This document shows positions 34,527-43,871 of a stretch of 64,000 bases of DNA, piece by piece (within the stretch, counting starts at the first letter, position 1; each line of letters starts with the position of its first letter). A program made the position numbers and the translations under genes. This DNA is from CAIMUS01 sp046347625 (GTDB lineage Bacteria; Pseudomonadota; Gammaproteobacteria; Competibacterales; Competibacteraceae), in contig JAXMFU010000001.1 of NCBI GenBank assembly GCA_046347625.1, forward strand, positions 1,240,001 to 1,304,000, written 5' to 3'. The notes under the pieces were generated by a model. That model did not search any database, had not been told where the DNA came from, and saw nothing but the letters and a program-made list of their open reading frames with translations.

Positions 34527-34557
34527 GTTACCAGTATATTGTCATTTTAACCAACAT
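34527..34557. repeat. 31-bp direct repeat, right copy
   Basis: Right partner of 32747-32777, exactly 1780 bases away. The stretch 34376-34663 between the nucleotidyltransferase gene and the TPR gene otherwise shows no gene. Confidence 0.7.
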
Positions 34558-34663
34558 GTTTTAACGTACAACCCTTTCATCGAGCATCCCGACCAGCCTC
34601 ATGGAAAATTTCAAGCGGCTTGGACGGGAATTGGAATGACTATTAAACGAGGCTACCAATAGT

Positions 34664-37600
34664 ATGTATAGGTGGAATTTGGTGTTATCAAGGGGGCTGA
34701 CTATAGCGGTGCTGCTGGGCTTGGTGCTGCTCTCAAACGGTTGTGGCAAAAACTTGACAGATACCGAGTATGTGGAGCGTGCCAGGGAATTTCAGGAAAA
34801 AGGCCAGCTCCAAAGCAGCGTCATCGAACTGAAGAACGCCCTGCAGAAAAATCCTGCCAACCTGGAAGCCCGCTCGCTGTTGGGGAAGATTTATGTAGAG
34901 GTCGGCGACGGAACATCGGCGGAAAAGGAACTGCGCAGTCTGCTCGACCGCGGCACTCCCATCGAATCGATAGCGGTACCACTGGCAAAATCTCTCTTGC
35001 TACAGGGCAAGTTTGCCGACGTGCCGGCTCTTAATGTAAATACGTCACAACTGAACGACACTACCAAGGCGACGCTATTCGTGCTGCGTGGCAAAGCTTA
35101 TCTGGCCCAGCGTAAGGTTAACGAGGCGGCTGAGCAGTTTCAACTGGCCCTGAAGGCGAAACCGGATTCGGAGGACACTTTGACGGGTCAGGCCTTGCTG
35201 TCCATGCAACAGCAACAGTGGGGTGAAGCGCGCCGCTGGAATGAGAAAGCCTTGGCGGTGGCGCCCAATTCCGCCGAGGCCTGGAGCCTGCAGGGTTATC
35301 TGGAGCAGCAGGCAGGGGAACGTAACAAAGCAGAAGAAGCCTATACCAAAGCGATACAAAACCGTTTCGATCATGGTCAGGACCTGCTCAAGCGGGCTTT
35401 GGTGCGCGTTGAACTGCAAAATTACGCAGGCGCCGAGAAAGATGTTCAGACCCTGCAACAAATCTCACCCTCTTACCCCAGGAGTAACTATGTCCAGGGC
35501 CGTATTTACTTTGAACAAAAGCGTTTTGCCGATGCTCAGCGAGCCTTTGAAGAGGAATTAAAATACAACCAGAATAATACTGAAAATCTTTATTATCTGG
35601 CGCTGGCTCATCTGGCCCAGGATCATCAGAAACAGGCTGCGGAATATCTTAAAAGCCTTGCCAATTTATTGCCTCAATCGGATCAGGTGGCCAAATTGCT
35701 TGCCCAGGCGTATATAGGCGATAAAGACCTGGCAAAGGCGGAGTCGATGTTGCAAGAGGTTTTAAAGCGTAAGCCGAATGATCCGGAAGCTATCAAACTG
35801 ATGGGTACTGTGCGCGCGGCGCAAGGAGATACCGGCAAGGGCATCGAGTATCTGAAGAAGGCGGTTGTTTCACAGCCGACTATCGCCAGCACCCGCCTGG
35901 AACTGGGAGTCAATCTGTTAGAGACAGGCGAAAAAGAACAAGGTATTAAAGAACTGGAGAAAGCTATCGAACTGGATCCTCAGTTGCAACAGGCGGATAT
36001 TTTATTAATACTGAATCTGCTGCGCGATCGACAATTCGACAAAGCGCTGGCAGTAGCTTCGGGTTTTGTCAAAAAAGAACCTGACCAGCCTGTTTCCCAT
36101 ACTTTACTCGGTATGGTTTACCGGGCCAAGGGTAACGACGATCAGGCTCGCGCTGAATTTGAACAGGCGCTCAAGCTACAACCGGGTTACAGCAATGCGG
36201 AAATGAATTTAGCCGCTCTGGATGCCAAAGCCGGCAATACCGCAGGGGCTGAAGCACACTATCAACGTATACTGCAACATGATGCCGGGCATGTCGGTGC
36301 GCTACTGGGACTGGCTGAACTGGCACGACAGGCAGGAAAACCCGATCAGGTTTTTGGCTGGCTGGAAAAAGCCTGGGAAAGGCACCCTGATTCTCAACAG
36401 ATCGGCATTACTCTGGCACAACAGTATCTGAATCGGCGTGAGAATTTTCAAGCGCTCAGTGTAGTGCAAAGTCTGTATACCGTCTATCCCAATGATCCCC
36501 TCACGATACGTGCTGTTGGTTTAGTACAGTTAGCTAACGGGAATATCGCCGCTGCTCAGGAAAATTTTCGTAAGTTGACCGGAATCCAACCTAAATCTCC
36601 CGAGAGTTGGCATTTGCTGGCCATGGTACAGCTGCAAGCGAACGACTATGCAGTGGCGGCTGGCAATCTGGACAAAGCCCTGGTGCTGGATTCCAAGTAC
36701 CTGCCAGCGTTGGTGTCGAGAACCAATCTGCAATTAAATCAGCAACACTTCAAAGAGGCTCTGGCGGATGCGCACCGCATCCAAGCCCAGTACCCCGACC
36801 AAGGTATCGGTTATGCCCTGGAGGGCAATATTTATCTACAACAGAAGGATTATGCCAAAGCCATCGCAGCTTATCAGACCGCCTATGCCAAAACGCCCAC
36901 CGGTCCTCTGGCGCAACGCCTGGCTGAGATCTTTAAATTGTCCGGCGATGAAGCGGCAGCGGCGAAGTACATGCAACTCGCACAACAGGATAGCAATTCT
37001 CAACCAGGTCAGGCTGGCAATGCCCCAACGGCCCGTAATCCAGAACCGGGTATCAGCCCACAGGAGGTGGAATCGATACTCAAGTTATTACAGTCGAAAG
37101 CGTATGACGAGGCCGGCAAGGTAGCTGCCGAGCTGGTCAAGAAGGCTCCTGACAGCCCGATTCCTCACGCCCTGCTGGGCATGATTCACTTGGCCAGGGG
37201 GCAGGATGAACAGGGGCGTGGCGAGTTCCAGCAAGCGCTGCAATTGAATCCCGACTACAGCCTCGCGGACATCAATCTGGCGTGGTTGGATCGAAAGAGT
37301 GGTAATCAGGCGCTGGCGGAGACGCGCTATCGCCGTGTCCTGGAGCGGCATGCGCAACAGCCGCAGGTCATCGTAGGTATAGCCCGTTCGCTCGATCGAA
37401 GTGGTCATGCCGATATGGCGCTAGGGCTGCTGGAAAGAGCCTGGCAAGACCGGCCGGAACCGACAATCGGTTCCGAGCTAGTGCAGCATTATGTGGATAG
37501 CAACCAAAGTGCCAGGGGGATCGAGGTAGCCCGCCGACTGCAAGCCGACAATCCTGACAACCCGATTGCGGTGCGTGCGCTGGGTCTTACCCTGCTGGCC

Positions 37601-38524
37601 GACCAGCAAAGCGACGAGGCACTAAAAAACTTTCGGAGACTGACCGAGCTGCAACCGCAATCCCCGGAAGCCTGGCAGTTGCTGGCAAGCGCCGCGCTGC
37701 GTTCGGGGAATGACAAAGCAGCGGAAAAAGCACTCGACAAAGCGCTGGCGGTGCAAGACAACTATCTACCGGCGCTGGTGAGCCGGACGGAACTGCAGCT
37801 TAAGCAAAAACATTTTCAGGATGCTCTGGGGAACGCCAGAAAGATCCAGACAGCCTATCCGGATTCGAGTATGGGTTACTGGCTGGAAGGTGAAAGCCAG
37901 TTGCTCCAGGGGGACCTCGACAAAGCAGCGGCGGCTTATCAGACCGCCCTTGCTAAGTCCCCTGACAGCCGCGTGATCCAAAGGCTGAGCCTGGTTCAGT
38001 ACAACCTGGGTAAGCCGCAGGCGGCACTCGATTTGTTGCATCAGTGGTTGGTGTCGAACCCGGCCGATACTGACAGCCGCTTGCAGTTGGCGGGAATGCG
38101 GCGCGGGCAGAACCAGCCTGCTGAAGCGCTCGCCGAATATCGGCGGGTGCTGATCCAGGAACCGAAAAATGTCAATGCTCTTAACGGCCTGGCGTGGTTG
38201 TATCAGGAAGCGGAAGATGGACGTGGCCTGGAGCTTGCGGAACAGGCTGTGGCTTTAGCTCCCAACCGCCCTGATATTGCCGATACCCTGGGTTGGATTT
38301 TGGTCAAGCGCGGCCAAGTGGAGCGCGGCATCCAAGTCTTACAACGGGCAGCGGCGCAGGCACCGAAAATACCGACGATACGCTATCATTTGGCTGCTGC
38401 CTATGCGGAACAGGGGCGCAACTCAGAAGCGCGGCAGCTCTTGGAAGAACTGTTGAAGAGCGCCATCCCCTTCCCGGAGCAGGCAGCGGCGCAGGCTTTG
38501 CGCCAACAGATACAGGAAAAGTAG
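34664..38524 (+). CDS. PrsT-like TPR lipoprotein with internal duplication
   Basis: 1286 residues. A signal peptide ends in a lipobox, LLSNGC, with Cys27 as the lipidation site. Tandem tetratricopeptide repeats follow to the end. The N-terminal part and the last ~150 residues resemble the 940-residue PrsT at 21792-24614. A middle module (from about residue 445) is repeated about 355 residues later (from about 801): compare VASGFVKKEPDQPVSHTLLG with VAAELVKKAPDSPIPHALLG. That duplication accounts for the extra length. The neighbouring PEP-CTERM and acyltransferase genes put it in the exosortase context. Confidence 0.88.
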   Translation: MYRWNLVLSRGLTIAVLLGLVLLSNGCGKNLTDTEYVERAREFQEKGQLQSSVIELKNALQKNPANLEARSLLGKIYVEVGDGTSAEKELRSLLDRGTPIESIAVPLAKSLLLQGKFADVPALNVNTSQLNDTTKATLFVLRGKAYLAQRKVNEAAEQFQLALKAKPDSEDTLTGQALLSMQQQQWGEARRWNEKALAVAPNSAEAWSLQGYLEQQAGERNKAEEAYTKAIQNRFDHGQDLLKRALVRVELQNYAGAEKDVQTLQQISPSYPRSNYVQGRIYFEQKRFADAQRAFEEELKYNQNNTENLYYLALAHLAQDHQKQAAEYLKSLANLLPQSDQVAKLLAQAYIGDKDLAKAESMLQEVLKRKPNDPEAIKLMGTVRAAQGDTGKGIEYLKKAVVSQPTIASTRLELGVNLLETGEKEQGIKELEKAIELDPQLQQADILLILNLLRDRQFDKALAVASGFVKKEPDQPVSHTLLGMVYRAKGNDDQARAEFEQALKLQPGYSNAEMNLAALDAKAGNTAGAEAHYQRILQHDAGHVGALLGLAELARQAGKPDQVFGWLEKAWERHPDSQQIGITLAQQYLNRRENFQALSVVQSLYTVYPNDPLTIRAVGLVQLANGNIAAAQENFRKLTGIQPKSPESWHLLAMVQLQANDYAVAAGNLDKALVLDSKYLPALVSRTNLQLNQQHFKEALADAHRIQAQYPDQGIGYALEGNIYLQQKDYAKAIAAYQTAYAKTPTGPLAQRLAEIFKLSGDEAAAAKYMQLAQQDSNSQPGQAGNAPTARNPEPGISPQEVESILKLLQSKAYDEAGKVAAELVKKAPDSPIPHALLGMIHLARGQDEQGRGEFQQALQLNPDYSLADINLAWLDRKSGNQALAETRYRRVLERHAQQPQVIVGIARSLDRSGHADMALGLLERAWQDRPEPTIGSELVQHYVDSNQSARGIEVARRLQADNPDNPIAVRALGLTLLADQQSDEALKNFRRLTELQPQSPEAWQLLASAALRSGNDKAAEKALDKALAVQDNYLPALVSRTELQLKQKHFQDALGNARKIQTAYPDSSMGYWLEGESQLLQGDLDKAAAAYQTALAKSPDSRVIQRLSLVQYNLGKPQAALDLLHQWLVSNPADTDSRLQLAGMRRGQNQPAEALAEYRRVLIQEPKNVNALNGLAWLYQEAEDGRGLELAEQAVALAPNRPDIADTLGWILVKRGQVERGIQVLQRAAAQAPKIPTIRYHLAAAYAEQGRNSEARQLLEELLKSAIPFPEQAAAQALRQQIQEK

Positions 38525-38560
38525 GCGCCTTATACCAATTCGGTTGGAGTTTTAACGTAA

Positions 38561-38637
38561 ACCGTAGGGTGGGCATGTCCCACCTTCTGTAGCGAAATCA
38601 AAAGGATAAGGTGGGCCATGCCCACCCTACCTGGTGC
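38561..38637. repeat. REP/BIME-like inverted pair
   Basis: GTAGGGTGGGCATGTCCCACC and GGTGGGCCATGCCCACCCTAC face each other across about 30 bases; it is nearly the same as the pair at 3969-4035. Confidence 0.7.
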
Positions 38638-38700
38638 TTTTAAATCCGAAACTTACTAAGATTTGGTATTAAACCGGCGGAAGCCCTCGCATTGAAATAG

Positions 38701-38727
38701 AAAAAGCCCCGCATAGCGGGGCTTTTT
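38701..38727. terminator. Bidirectional rho-independent terminator
   Basis: AAAAAGCCCCGC-ATA-GCGGGGCTTTTT: an 7-bp GC stem with a short loop and A/T runs on both sides, between the convergent TPR gene and the PEP-CTERM gene. It can end transcription from either direction. Confidence 0.9.
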
Positions 38728-38752
38728 GGGCTCATGGCTGTCTGCGGCTTTT

Positions 38753-39676
38753 TTAAGCGCGGCGGAATCTCCGCATGCCAAGACCCAACAGACCCAGGCC
38801 AACCAGAGCTACCGTGCCGGGTTCAGGGACGAGATTCAAGCGGAACTGACCATTGTTCCCGACCACAAAGTCTTTCGGTGGCGTGTTAAATGTCGGGCTC
38901 GCGCTGTTACCACCGGCCAGTCCATTGACGATTTCCGATTTGATTTCATTGGATGGATTATCGTTGAAGGAAGCATTGGTGGTCACGAAACCGAATAACA
39001 AGCCGGTTGGTACCAAAGTCGACAAGTCTACACCTGTACCTCCAGGGCCGCTAAACCAATAGCCCGGCCTGAGAAAAGTCGCTTGAGCTTCCAAATTTAA
39101 GAAGCCATTGGGGATAGCGGAAATCGGGTCAATCGAGCCACCACCAGTGACTGGCGTGAACGTTCCAATCAGGAGACCATCGTTGGCGCCAAAATAGATG
39201 CCCGAATTGCCACCACTAGTTATCGTTCCGTAGTTACAATTACCAATGCCGGCGCAGGAAGTGGTATCGGAATAGATGCTGAATACACCGCTCTTGAAGG
39301 TGATATTCGAATTAGGAGGAGTTGTGGTGCCGGTACCTGTAGCCTGAGTAGAAGGAGGAGGAGGAGGGACCGGAGTACCGGTCAGTACTGCCGTAACCTC
39401 AACGGTAGTCCCCACTCCAAGAGATGCACCACCATCATGGCCCGTGAAATTAAAGGCGCCGGCATCGGAAAAATTGAAATTTCCACTTCCTCCAACTGGC
39501 AGCGAGGTCTGGACATAGCTGACGCCTGAAAAATCCAGGTACTGGGATATGTTTTTCGGAGTGACAGGGCCCCCGGCATCAGGATCAAAGCTCCAGTTCG
39601 TCAGGAAAGCCGACGCCGGAGCGCTGACGGTCGCCAACGCCAGTGAAGCGATTGCCATACTACTGAGTTTATTCAT
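38753..39676 (-). CDS. PEP-CTERM sorting-signal protein
   Basis: 307 residues. A signal peptide (residues 1-23, ...ATVSAPASA) leads to a Gly/Thr-rich beta domain with a proline stretch (TPVPPPPPSTQ). The C-terminus is a canonical PEP-CTERM anchor: VPEPGTVALVGLG, a hydrophobic helix and RRFRRA. Exosortase cleaves at this signal and the protein is thought to be exported to the extracellular matrix. The function of the mature part is unknown. A sigma-54-type promoter lies 63 bases upstream. Confidence 0.93.
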   Translation of the reverse strand: MNKLSSMAIASLALATVSAPASAFLTNWSFDPDAGGPVTPKNISQYLDFSGVSYVQTSLPVGGSGNFNFSDAGAFNFTGHDGGASLGVGTTVEVTAVLTGTPVPPPPPSTQATGTGTTTPPNSNITFKSGVFSIYSDTTSCAGIGNCNYGTITSGGNSGIYFGANDGLLIGTFTPVTGGGSIDPISAIPNGFLNLEAQATFLRPGYWFSGPGGTGVDLSTLVPTGLLFGFVTTNASFNDNPSNEIKSEIVNGLAGGNSASPTFNTPPKDFVVGNNGQFRLNLVPEPGTVALVGLGLLGLGMRRFRRA

Positions 39677-39739
39677 GAGTTAATCTCCATCAGGTGATTG
39701 ACAGTGATGAAAGGATAGTTTCTACCCATCAATAATAAA

Positions 39740-39754
39740 GCACGTTCTGTGCCA
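39740..39754 (-). promoter_or_regulatory. Sigma-54 (-24/-12) promoter of the PEP-CTERM gene
   Basis: On the minus strand the sequence is TGGCACAGAACGTGC. It matches the RpoN consensus TGGCAC-N5-TTGC at every position but one (G for T), and the GG and GC dinucleotides are exactly 10 bases apart as required. Expected transcription start is near 39728, giving a ~50-base leader. PrsR encoded at 20375 has the GAFTGA motif needed to activate it. Confidence 0.8.
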
Positions 39755-39842
39755 AAAGTGCCATGGCTCTCCTTAAGTTAATATTTCAAAAAGATTTTCT
39801 TTAGATCGGATACTGGTTTCAGATACTCGGCCTATCAGCAAA

Positions 39843-39861
39843 GTGTAAAATTTTTTGACAC
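39843..39861. promoter_or_regulatory. Inverted repeat, candidate activator site
   Basis: GTGTAAAATTTTTTGACAC is a 19-base imperfect palindrome about 90-120 bases upstream of the sigma-54 promoter, the usual distance for an enhancer-binding protein. It is a candidate PrsR site; the assignment is inference. Confidence 0.35.
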
Positions 39862-40565
39862 ATGTTTTTTATGATAAATTAAAATTCCATTATTAAAAAA
39901 TTATGCATTGAACCCATTAAATTTTGTTAATCACCCCGTCCATGACCCATCATTTCTAAAAAAATTTTAATATTATCAAACACTTAAAATTTTTCCCAAG
40001 CGTTTCGGAAGGGGCCGAAGCAACTCCGAAAGGCCGTCGAAAACCGCTAAACCGGCCAATTTCCATAATAAAATTGCTGTAAAAAAAGCCGACATTTCAT
40101 CGCGTCGGGCCTGGAGCAGGGTCACTTGCCAAGCGGCTTGCGTTTTAGATAACTTTTTAATTTTACTATTTTTTTAAATTATCATATTTAATATTAAAGA
40201 AATAGACAGCCTCTCGAAAGCTGATTAAAAATAACTAAGTTATTATAAAATAAGGAAAAAATTAATAAAAAATAGCCACTAAAAAAAAGCGTAAAAAATC
40301 CTGACACTTACCGGCCTGACGCGCCAATGAACAGGCTAAAGCGGGTTCTACCGCCGGGTTACCGTGAAACTCTCCCCGTAGGTCGGGTTAGGCGCGCTTC
40401 CTGCCTCGCGTGGAGTTGGCAGAGACGTGGCGGGCGCGCCGTAACCCGACAGGGAGCCGAGTTTCATCGCCGGGGGTGCTTCTTGATTAAAAGTATGACC
40501 AGTTAGGCACGACAGGGTACATAGAACCTACCCTACAAAACCGGCTGGAATCCATAGTAAAACGG
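39862..40565. other. AT-rich non-coding region with a palindromic repeat copy
   Basis: About 700 bases without a gene. The first half is very AT-rich (A/T runs around 39880-40300), unlike its surroundings. At 40357-40480 lies an inverted copy of the GGGTTACCGTGAAACTC...GTAGGTCGGGTTAGGCGCG...GGCGCGCCGTAACCCGACA repeat found also at 11855 and 43500. Confidence 0.6.
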
Positions 40566-42527
40566 CTAATCTGACACCAGCAGACGTTCCAGTGGTAGCC
40601 GAATCGAACGGGCTGCCGGAACGGGACCAACCCCCACCCGTCCCATGTAAACCGCGCGTTCGCCGGCCTCGCGACCGATGAGATCATCCAGCTGGGCGGT
40701 CAGCATGCGGGCGTTTTCCAGGGAACGCCGCTTGCGGGTAAAGGGAACCCCCACGCGGATATAGGAAGCAAAAATCAGCGGCGTCATCTCCGGCTGGAAT
40801 TGCAAGCCCAGTCGGGTCGCTGTCAACCAGAAACGTTGCATGGCACGGCCTCCGGCTACGTAGTCATCGATAGAACGCAGTGGCTGGTTGGCGACAATGA
40901 CGAAATGGGCGGCACAGCGCAAGGCGGGCAACACATCGAGTTGCAGCCGTGGCAGCAGGGTGCCGCCCAGAAAGGTATTCATAAAGTTGACCCGCCGCCA
41001 GCTTTGCAGCGTCCAGCGCATCAGGCGGGTAGTCAGCGCATCCACTCCCACAGCCTGATCGGGAATGCGGTCCTGACTGAACTGGGCATCCCACTCGATG
41101 ATATCCCGGTGAACGGGATAGGCCTCCGGCGTAGTCAGCCGGATATGGGCGTTGCGGAATAAGAGCTTGGCGACCTGCCGCAGCCTGTCTTTGCCTTCCA
41201 GCCAGATAACCCGATAGTCTTCACCTACCGAGGTTTCCAAGGCGTTGCGCTCGCGTTCGTCCAGAGGACGGCGGCTCAGGGGGCGGCGCTGCGTGCAACG
41301 GGCGCGGATCACACTCTCCAGTGGATGGGTTTCGGCCGGGGCTTCGCGAAAATAAATATCGAAGGTGGGCTTGGTTTCAGGAGCGTCTTCGCGGCGTTGG
41401 ATCTCGCCTTTCAGACCCCGCCCCTGAGCGGCAATCTCGATAGTCTCCAGCAAACCACCCAGAGCCAGTTGGCTGGCGTGGCCCTGTAAATCATAGATGA
41501 CATGATCGCGGGTATCGAAACCGTGTACCACGAGGTGGTTGTGGTCCCTGCTCTCAAAGCGCCAGGGTTGAGTATTGTCGCCACTGGGCGCCCAACGGGC
41601 CAGTTCCAGAATTTGCTGGATGGCTGTGTTTTGAGGCTGCGGCTGCCAGCGCACCGGCGTGCGAGCTTTAGCTTTGGCAAACAAGCGGCGGGCGATGCGC
41701 AGCTTGAGTTGCTGCAACGGATTGTTGTTACCCCAGGGAATGCAGGTATGGACTACCTTGTTGCGATAAGCATCGACATGCAGGCCGTGGGGAGCTACCA
41801 CGACCTTGCCCCGGTTTAAGAGAATCTTCACCGCTTGGCCGGCGGCCATCCCGGCGCACAGTTCGCAGGCCACACCGGTGGAGGGACCGCGATGTTCTTC
41901 AAAATTAACCACGGAGGGGACGATCAGATAGCGCTGCTGTACCATGGCCGGGGAGAGACCCAATACAAAGCGCAACAGCTGCTCTTCCTCGGGCTGTCCT
42001 TCCAGCCGAAAATACTCTTCGAAAGTCATTTTCCCTGGCAGGAAATTCAGTAAGGCCGCACCCATACCCAGGGGTGCCGCGGTGATCGCGGGAATTCCCT
42101 GCTCCGCGCAGGCAGCAAATACCTGGCGACGGGCCTCGACGGCGAAGAAATCCAGGCTGTCCACATAGAGATCCACCCCCTCCAGGAAATCCGTCAGATT
42201 GGCGGCGTTGATACCCTCGGGAAATTCGCGGATGTCCAGCTCCGGATTGATGGACCTGGCCATGTCGACCAGTACCTCGAGTTTTTTTCTGCCGATGGTC
42301 GGCAGGCTGGCTCCGGCCTGACGGTTGAAATTCTGCAGCTCGAAGATATCGAAATCAGCGAGATGGAAGGCGCCAATGCCCAGCCGGGTCAGCGTCATCA
42401 CATGGCTGCCGCCAACCCCTCCCAGACCGGCAATGGCCACTCGTTTGAGACGCAACAGTTCCTGTTCCGTCGGTGTAACCCAGCCAATGTTTCTGGAAAA
42501 AGCAGTATGGTAATCAAAGGGGATCAT
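40566..42527 (-). CDS. ThiF/E1-like adenylyltransferase fused to nitroreductase-like domain (Rv1355c-type)
   Basis: 653 residues. The N-terminal ~290 residues are an E1/ThiF fold: nucleotide loop AIAGLGGVGGSH (34-40), acidic LADFDIFELQNFNRQ, and a CxxC-type pair near GVACELCAG. The C-terminal part from about 305 is nitroreductase-like (ILELARWAPSGDNTQPWRF, CTQRRPLSRRPLD, final ...GVPFTRKRRS). This fusion resembles Rv1355c-family proteins. It adenylates an acceptor carboxylate and may reduce or oxidise a product with flavin. It is 31 bases downstream of the acyltransferase gene on the same strand. Substrate unknown. Confidence 0.82.
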   Translation of the reverse strand: MIPFDYHTAFSRNIGWVTPTEQELLRLKRVAIAGLGGVGGSHVMTLTRLGIGAFHLADFDIFELQNFNRQAGASLPTIGRKKLEVLVDMARSINPELDIREFPEGINAANLTDFLEGVDLYVDSLDFFAVEARRQVFAACAEQGIPAITAAPLGMGAALLNFLPGKMTFEEYFRLEGQPEEEQLLRFVLGLSPAMVQQRYLIVPSVVNFEEHRGPSTGVACELCAGMAAGQAVKILLNRGKVVVAPHGLHVDAYRNKVVHTCIPWGNNNPLQQLKLRIARRLFAKAKARTPVRWQPQPQNTAIQQILELARWAPSGDNTQPWRFESRDHNHLVVHGFDTRDHVIYDLQGHASQLALGGLLETIEIAAQGRGLKGEIQRREDAPETKPTFDIYFREAPAETHPLESVIRARCTQRRPLSRRPLDERERNALETSVGEDYRVIWLEGKDRLRQVAKLLFRNAHIRLTTPEAYPVHRDIIEWDAQFSQDRIPDQAVGVDALTTRLMRWTLQSWRRVNFMNTFLGGTLLPRLQLDVLPALRCAAHFVIVANQPLRSIDDYVAGGRAMQRFWLTATRLGLQFQPEMTPLIFASYIRVGVPFTRKRRSLENARMLTAQLDDLIGREAGERAVYMGRVGVGPVPAARSIRLPLERLLVSD

Positions 42528-42558
42528 ACAAACCTCATGCTCCAGCCAGATGGCTTAA

Positions 42559-43320
42559 CTATTGAGCCAGATTTATCCCTGCCTGGTCAACATCGGCTTT
42601 GAGGTTCTCATAGACAAAGTCGTACAGTGCGCGCAGTTCCTCCTTCATATTCTCCAGGGCGCTATCAGTGTGGATATAATAAGGAGCCCTGTCTCCATGG
42701 TAGTCCAGCAAGTCACCAACCTGTATAAAGGGTAGTCCTGCACCCTGGAGACGCCCTGCCAGCCGGGGTTCCACCATGACGAACACATCTTTCCGTTGAG
42801 TCAATAATGTCAGAACGGTGGCCGCTGCAAACAACGCCAAGCTGATCAGGGGGAAAGTACGACGTTCAACTTCGGTGATTTCCAAACCGCTCACGTGGCC
42901 CATCGGAGATTCCGATTCACCTGGGCGTCTGCGGAAGTCGGTGTGTACCGCCAAACGGGATATCTCGGAAATACCCGTGCGTGGCAGGTGGGCTGGATGC
43001 AGGGTAGCATGCGTCAGGCTGTGCCCACAAAACTTCTCCAGCGGCAAGGGAAGCGAAGGATCATGGGGGGGTGTCTTGACCAAACGAACACAACCGGCAG
43101 GGGTATCACTGGCTTTATGGACTATCAGGCAATGAACCGAATGCTGATCGTAATCGTCCTTTTCCAGTCCCCCGGGACAGTTTTCCTCCCGCTCATAGCC
43201 GAATTCCCTACAATAGACATCGTACCGGACTCGCTGCACCCGCTCTATCAGCTCCTGGGTGTAGGCAAGGCGCAACTGGAAATAGTTTTGAAAATGTGTG
43301 CTCAGCGGTATAGTGTTCAT
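42559..43320 (-). CDS. PEP-CTERM/exosortase system-associated acyltransferase
   Basis: 253 residues of the GNAT-like fold related to autoinducer synthases: YTQELIERVQRVRYDVYCRE, CLIVHKASDTPAGCVRLV, GISEISRLAVHTDFRRRPGE. This matches the exosortase-associated acyltransferase family (TIGR03694). A role in N-acylation of an amino acid, sugar or small signal is inferred from the fold only. ATG 43320 follows GGAGGGTTGACCT. It forms an operon with the ThiF-nitroreductase gene. Confidence 0.88.
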   Translation of the reverse strand: MNTIPLSTHFQNYFQLRLAYTQELIERVQRVRYDVYCREFGYEREENCPGGLEKDDYDQHSVHCLIVHKASDTPAGCVRLVKTPPHDPSLPLPLEKFCGHSLTHATLHPAHLPRTGISEISRLAVHTDFRRRPGESESPMGHVSGLEITEVERRTFPLISLALFAAATVLTLLTQRKDVFVMVEPRLAGRLQGAGLPFIQVGDLLDYHGDRAPYYIHTDSALENMKEELRALYDFVYENLKADVDQAGINLAQ

Positions 43321-43871
43321 AGGTCAACCCTCCTTCCAAGACAAAGTATGTTGGACATGAGACAAACGCAAGGTACCACAAGCCAGGGCGCTGTAGTTAT
43401 CAGTTTACCTTCAACTTTGGGATATAGCATTTCAGCAGGCTAAAAGTGTGACTACCTATAACGACCGATTGACTTAGCTGACTGACTGATAAGGCTTTTC
43501 AGACCTTTATGTTGGGTTACGACGCGCCCGTAACGTTTCTGCCACTGGTTAACTGGATGGGGGGCGCGTCTAACTGGTCATGCTTTTCAGAAAAAAGCAC
43601 CCCCGGCGATGAAACTCGGCCTCGATGTCGGGTTACGGCGCGCCGGTAACGTTTCTGCTATTTGCTGGCTCGTTAGCGGGCGCGCCTAACCCGACCTACA
43701 GGGGAGTTTCACGGTAACCCGACCTACGGGGGAGTTTCACGGTAACCCGACCTACAGGGATTTTCATGGTAACCCATCATACCAGTACTCCTGCAAACCC
43801 ATCCGCAGAAATAACTGCTGATAAAGCCGACATCTCGGTTATCCGCCTATTTCTTGGGCTGTATTTCATAA
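43321..43871. repeat. Repeat-rich intergenic region with tandem 28-bp units
   Basis: No gene seen. From about 43500 there are two copies of a GGGTTACGRCGCGCCSGTAACG-type palindrome arm, then three tandem units at 43694-43721, 43722-43749 and 43750-43776 (unit ACCTACAGGGGAGTTTCACG plus GTAACCCG). The same material is at 11855-12010 and, inverted, at 40357-40480. Confidence 0.75.

Noticed and set aside
39862..40300. Small RNA gene in the AT-rich stretch
   Set aside because: No clear promoter-terminator pair or stable fold could be seen by eye.
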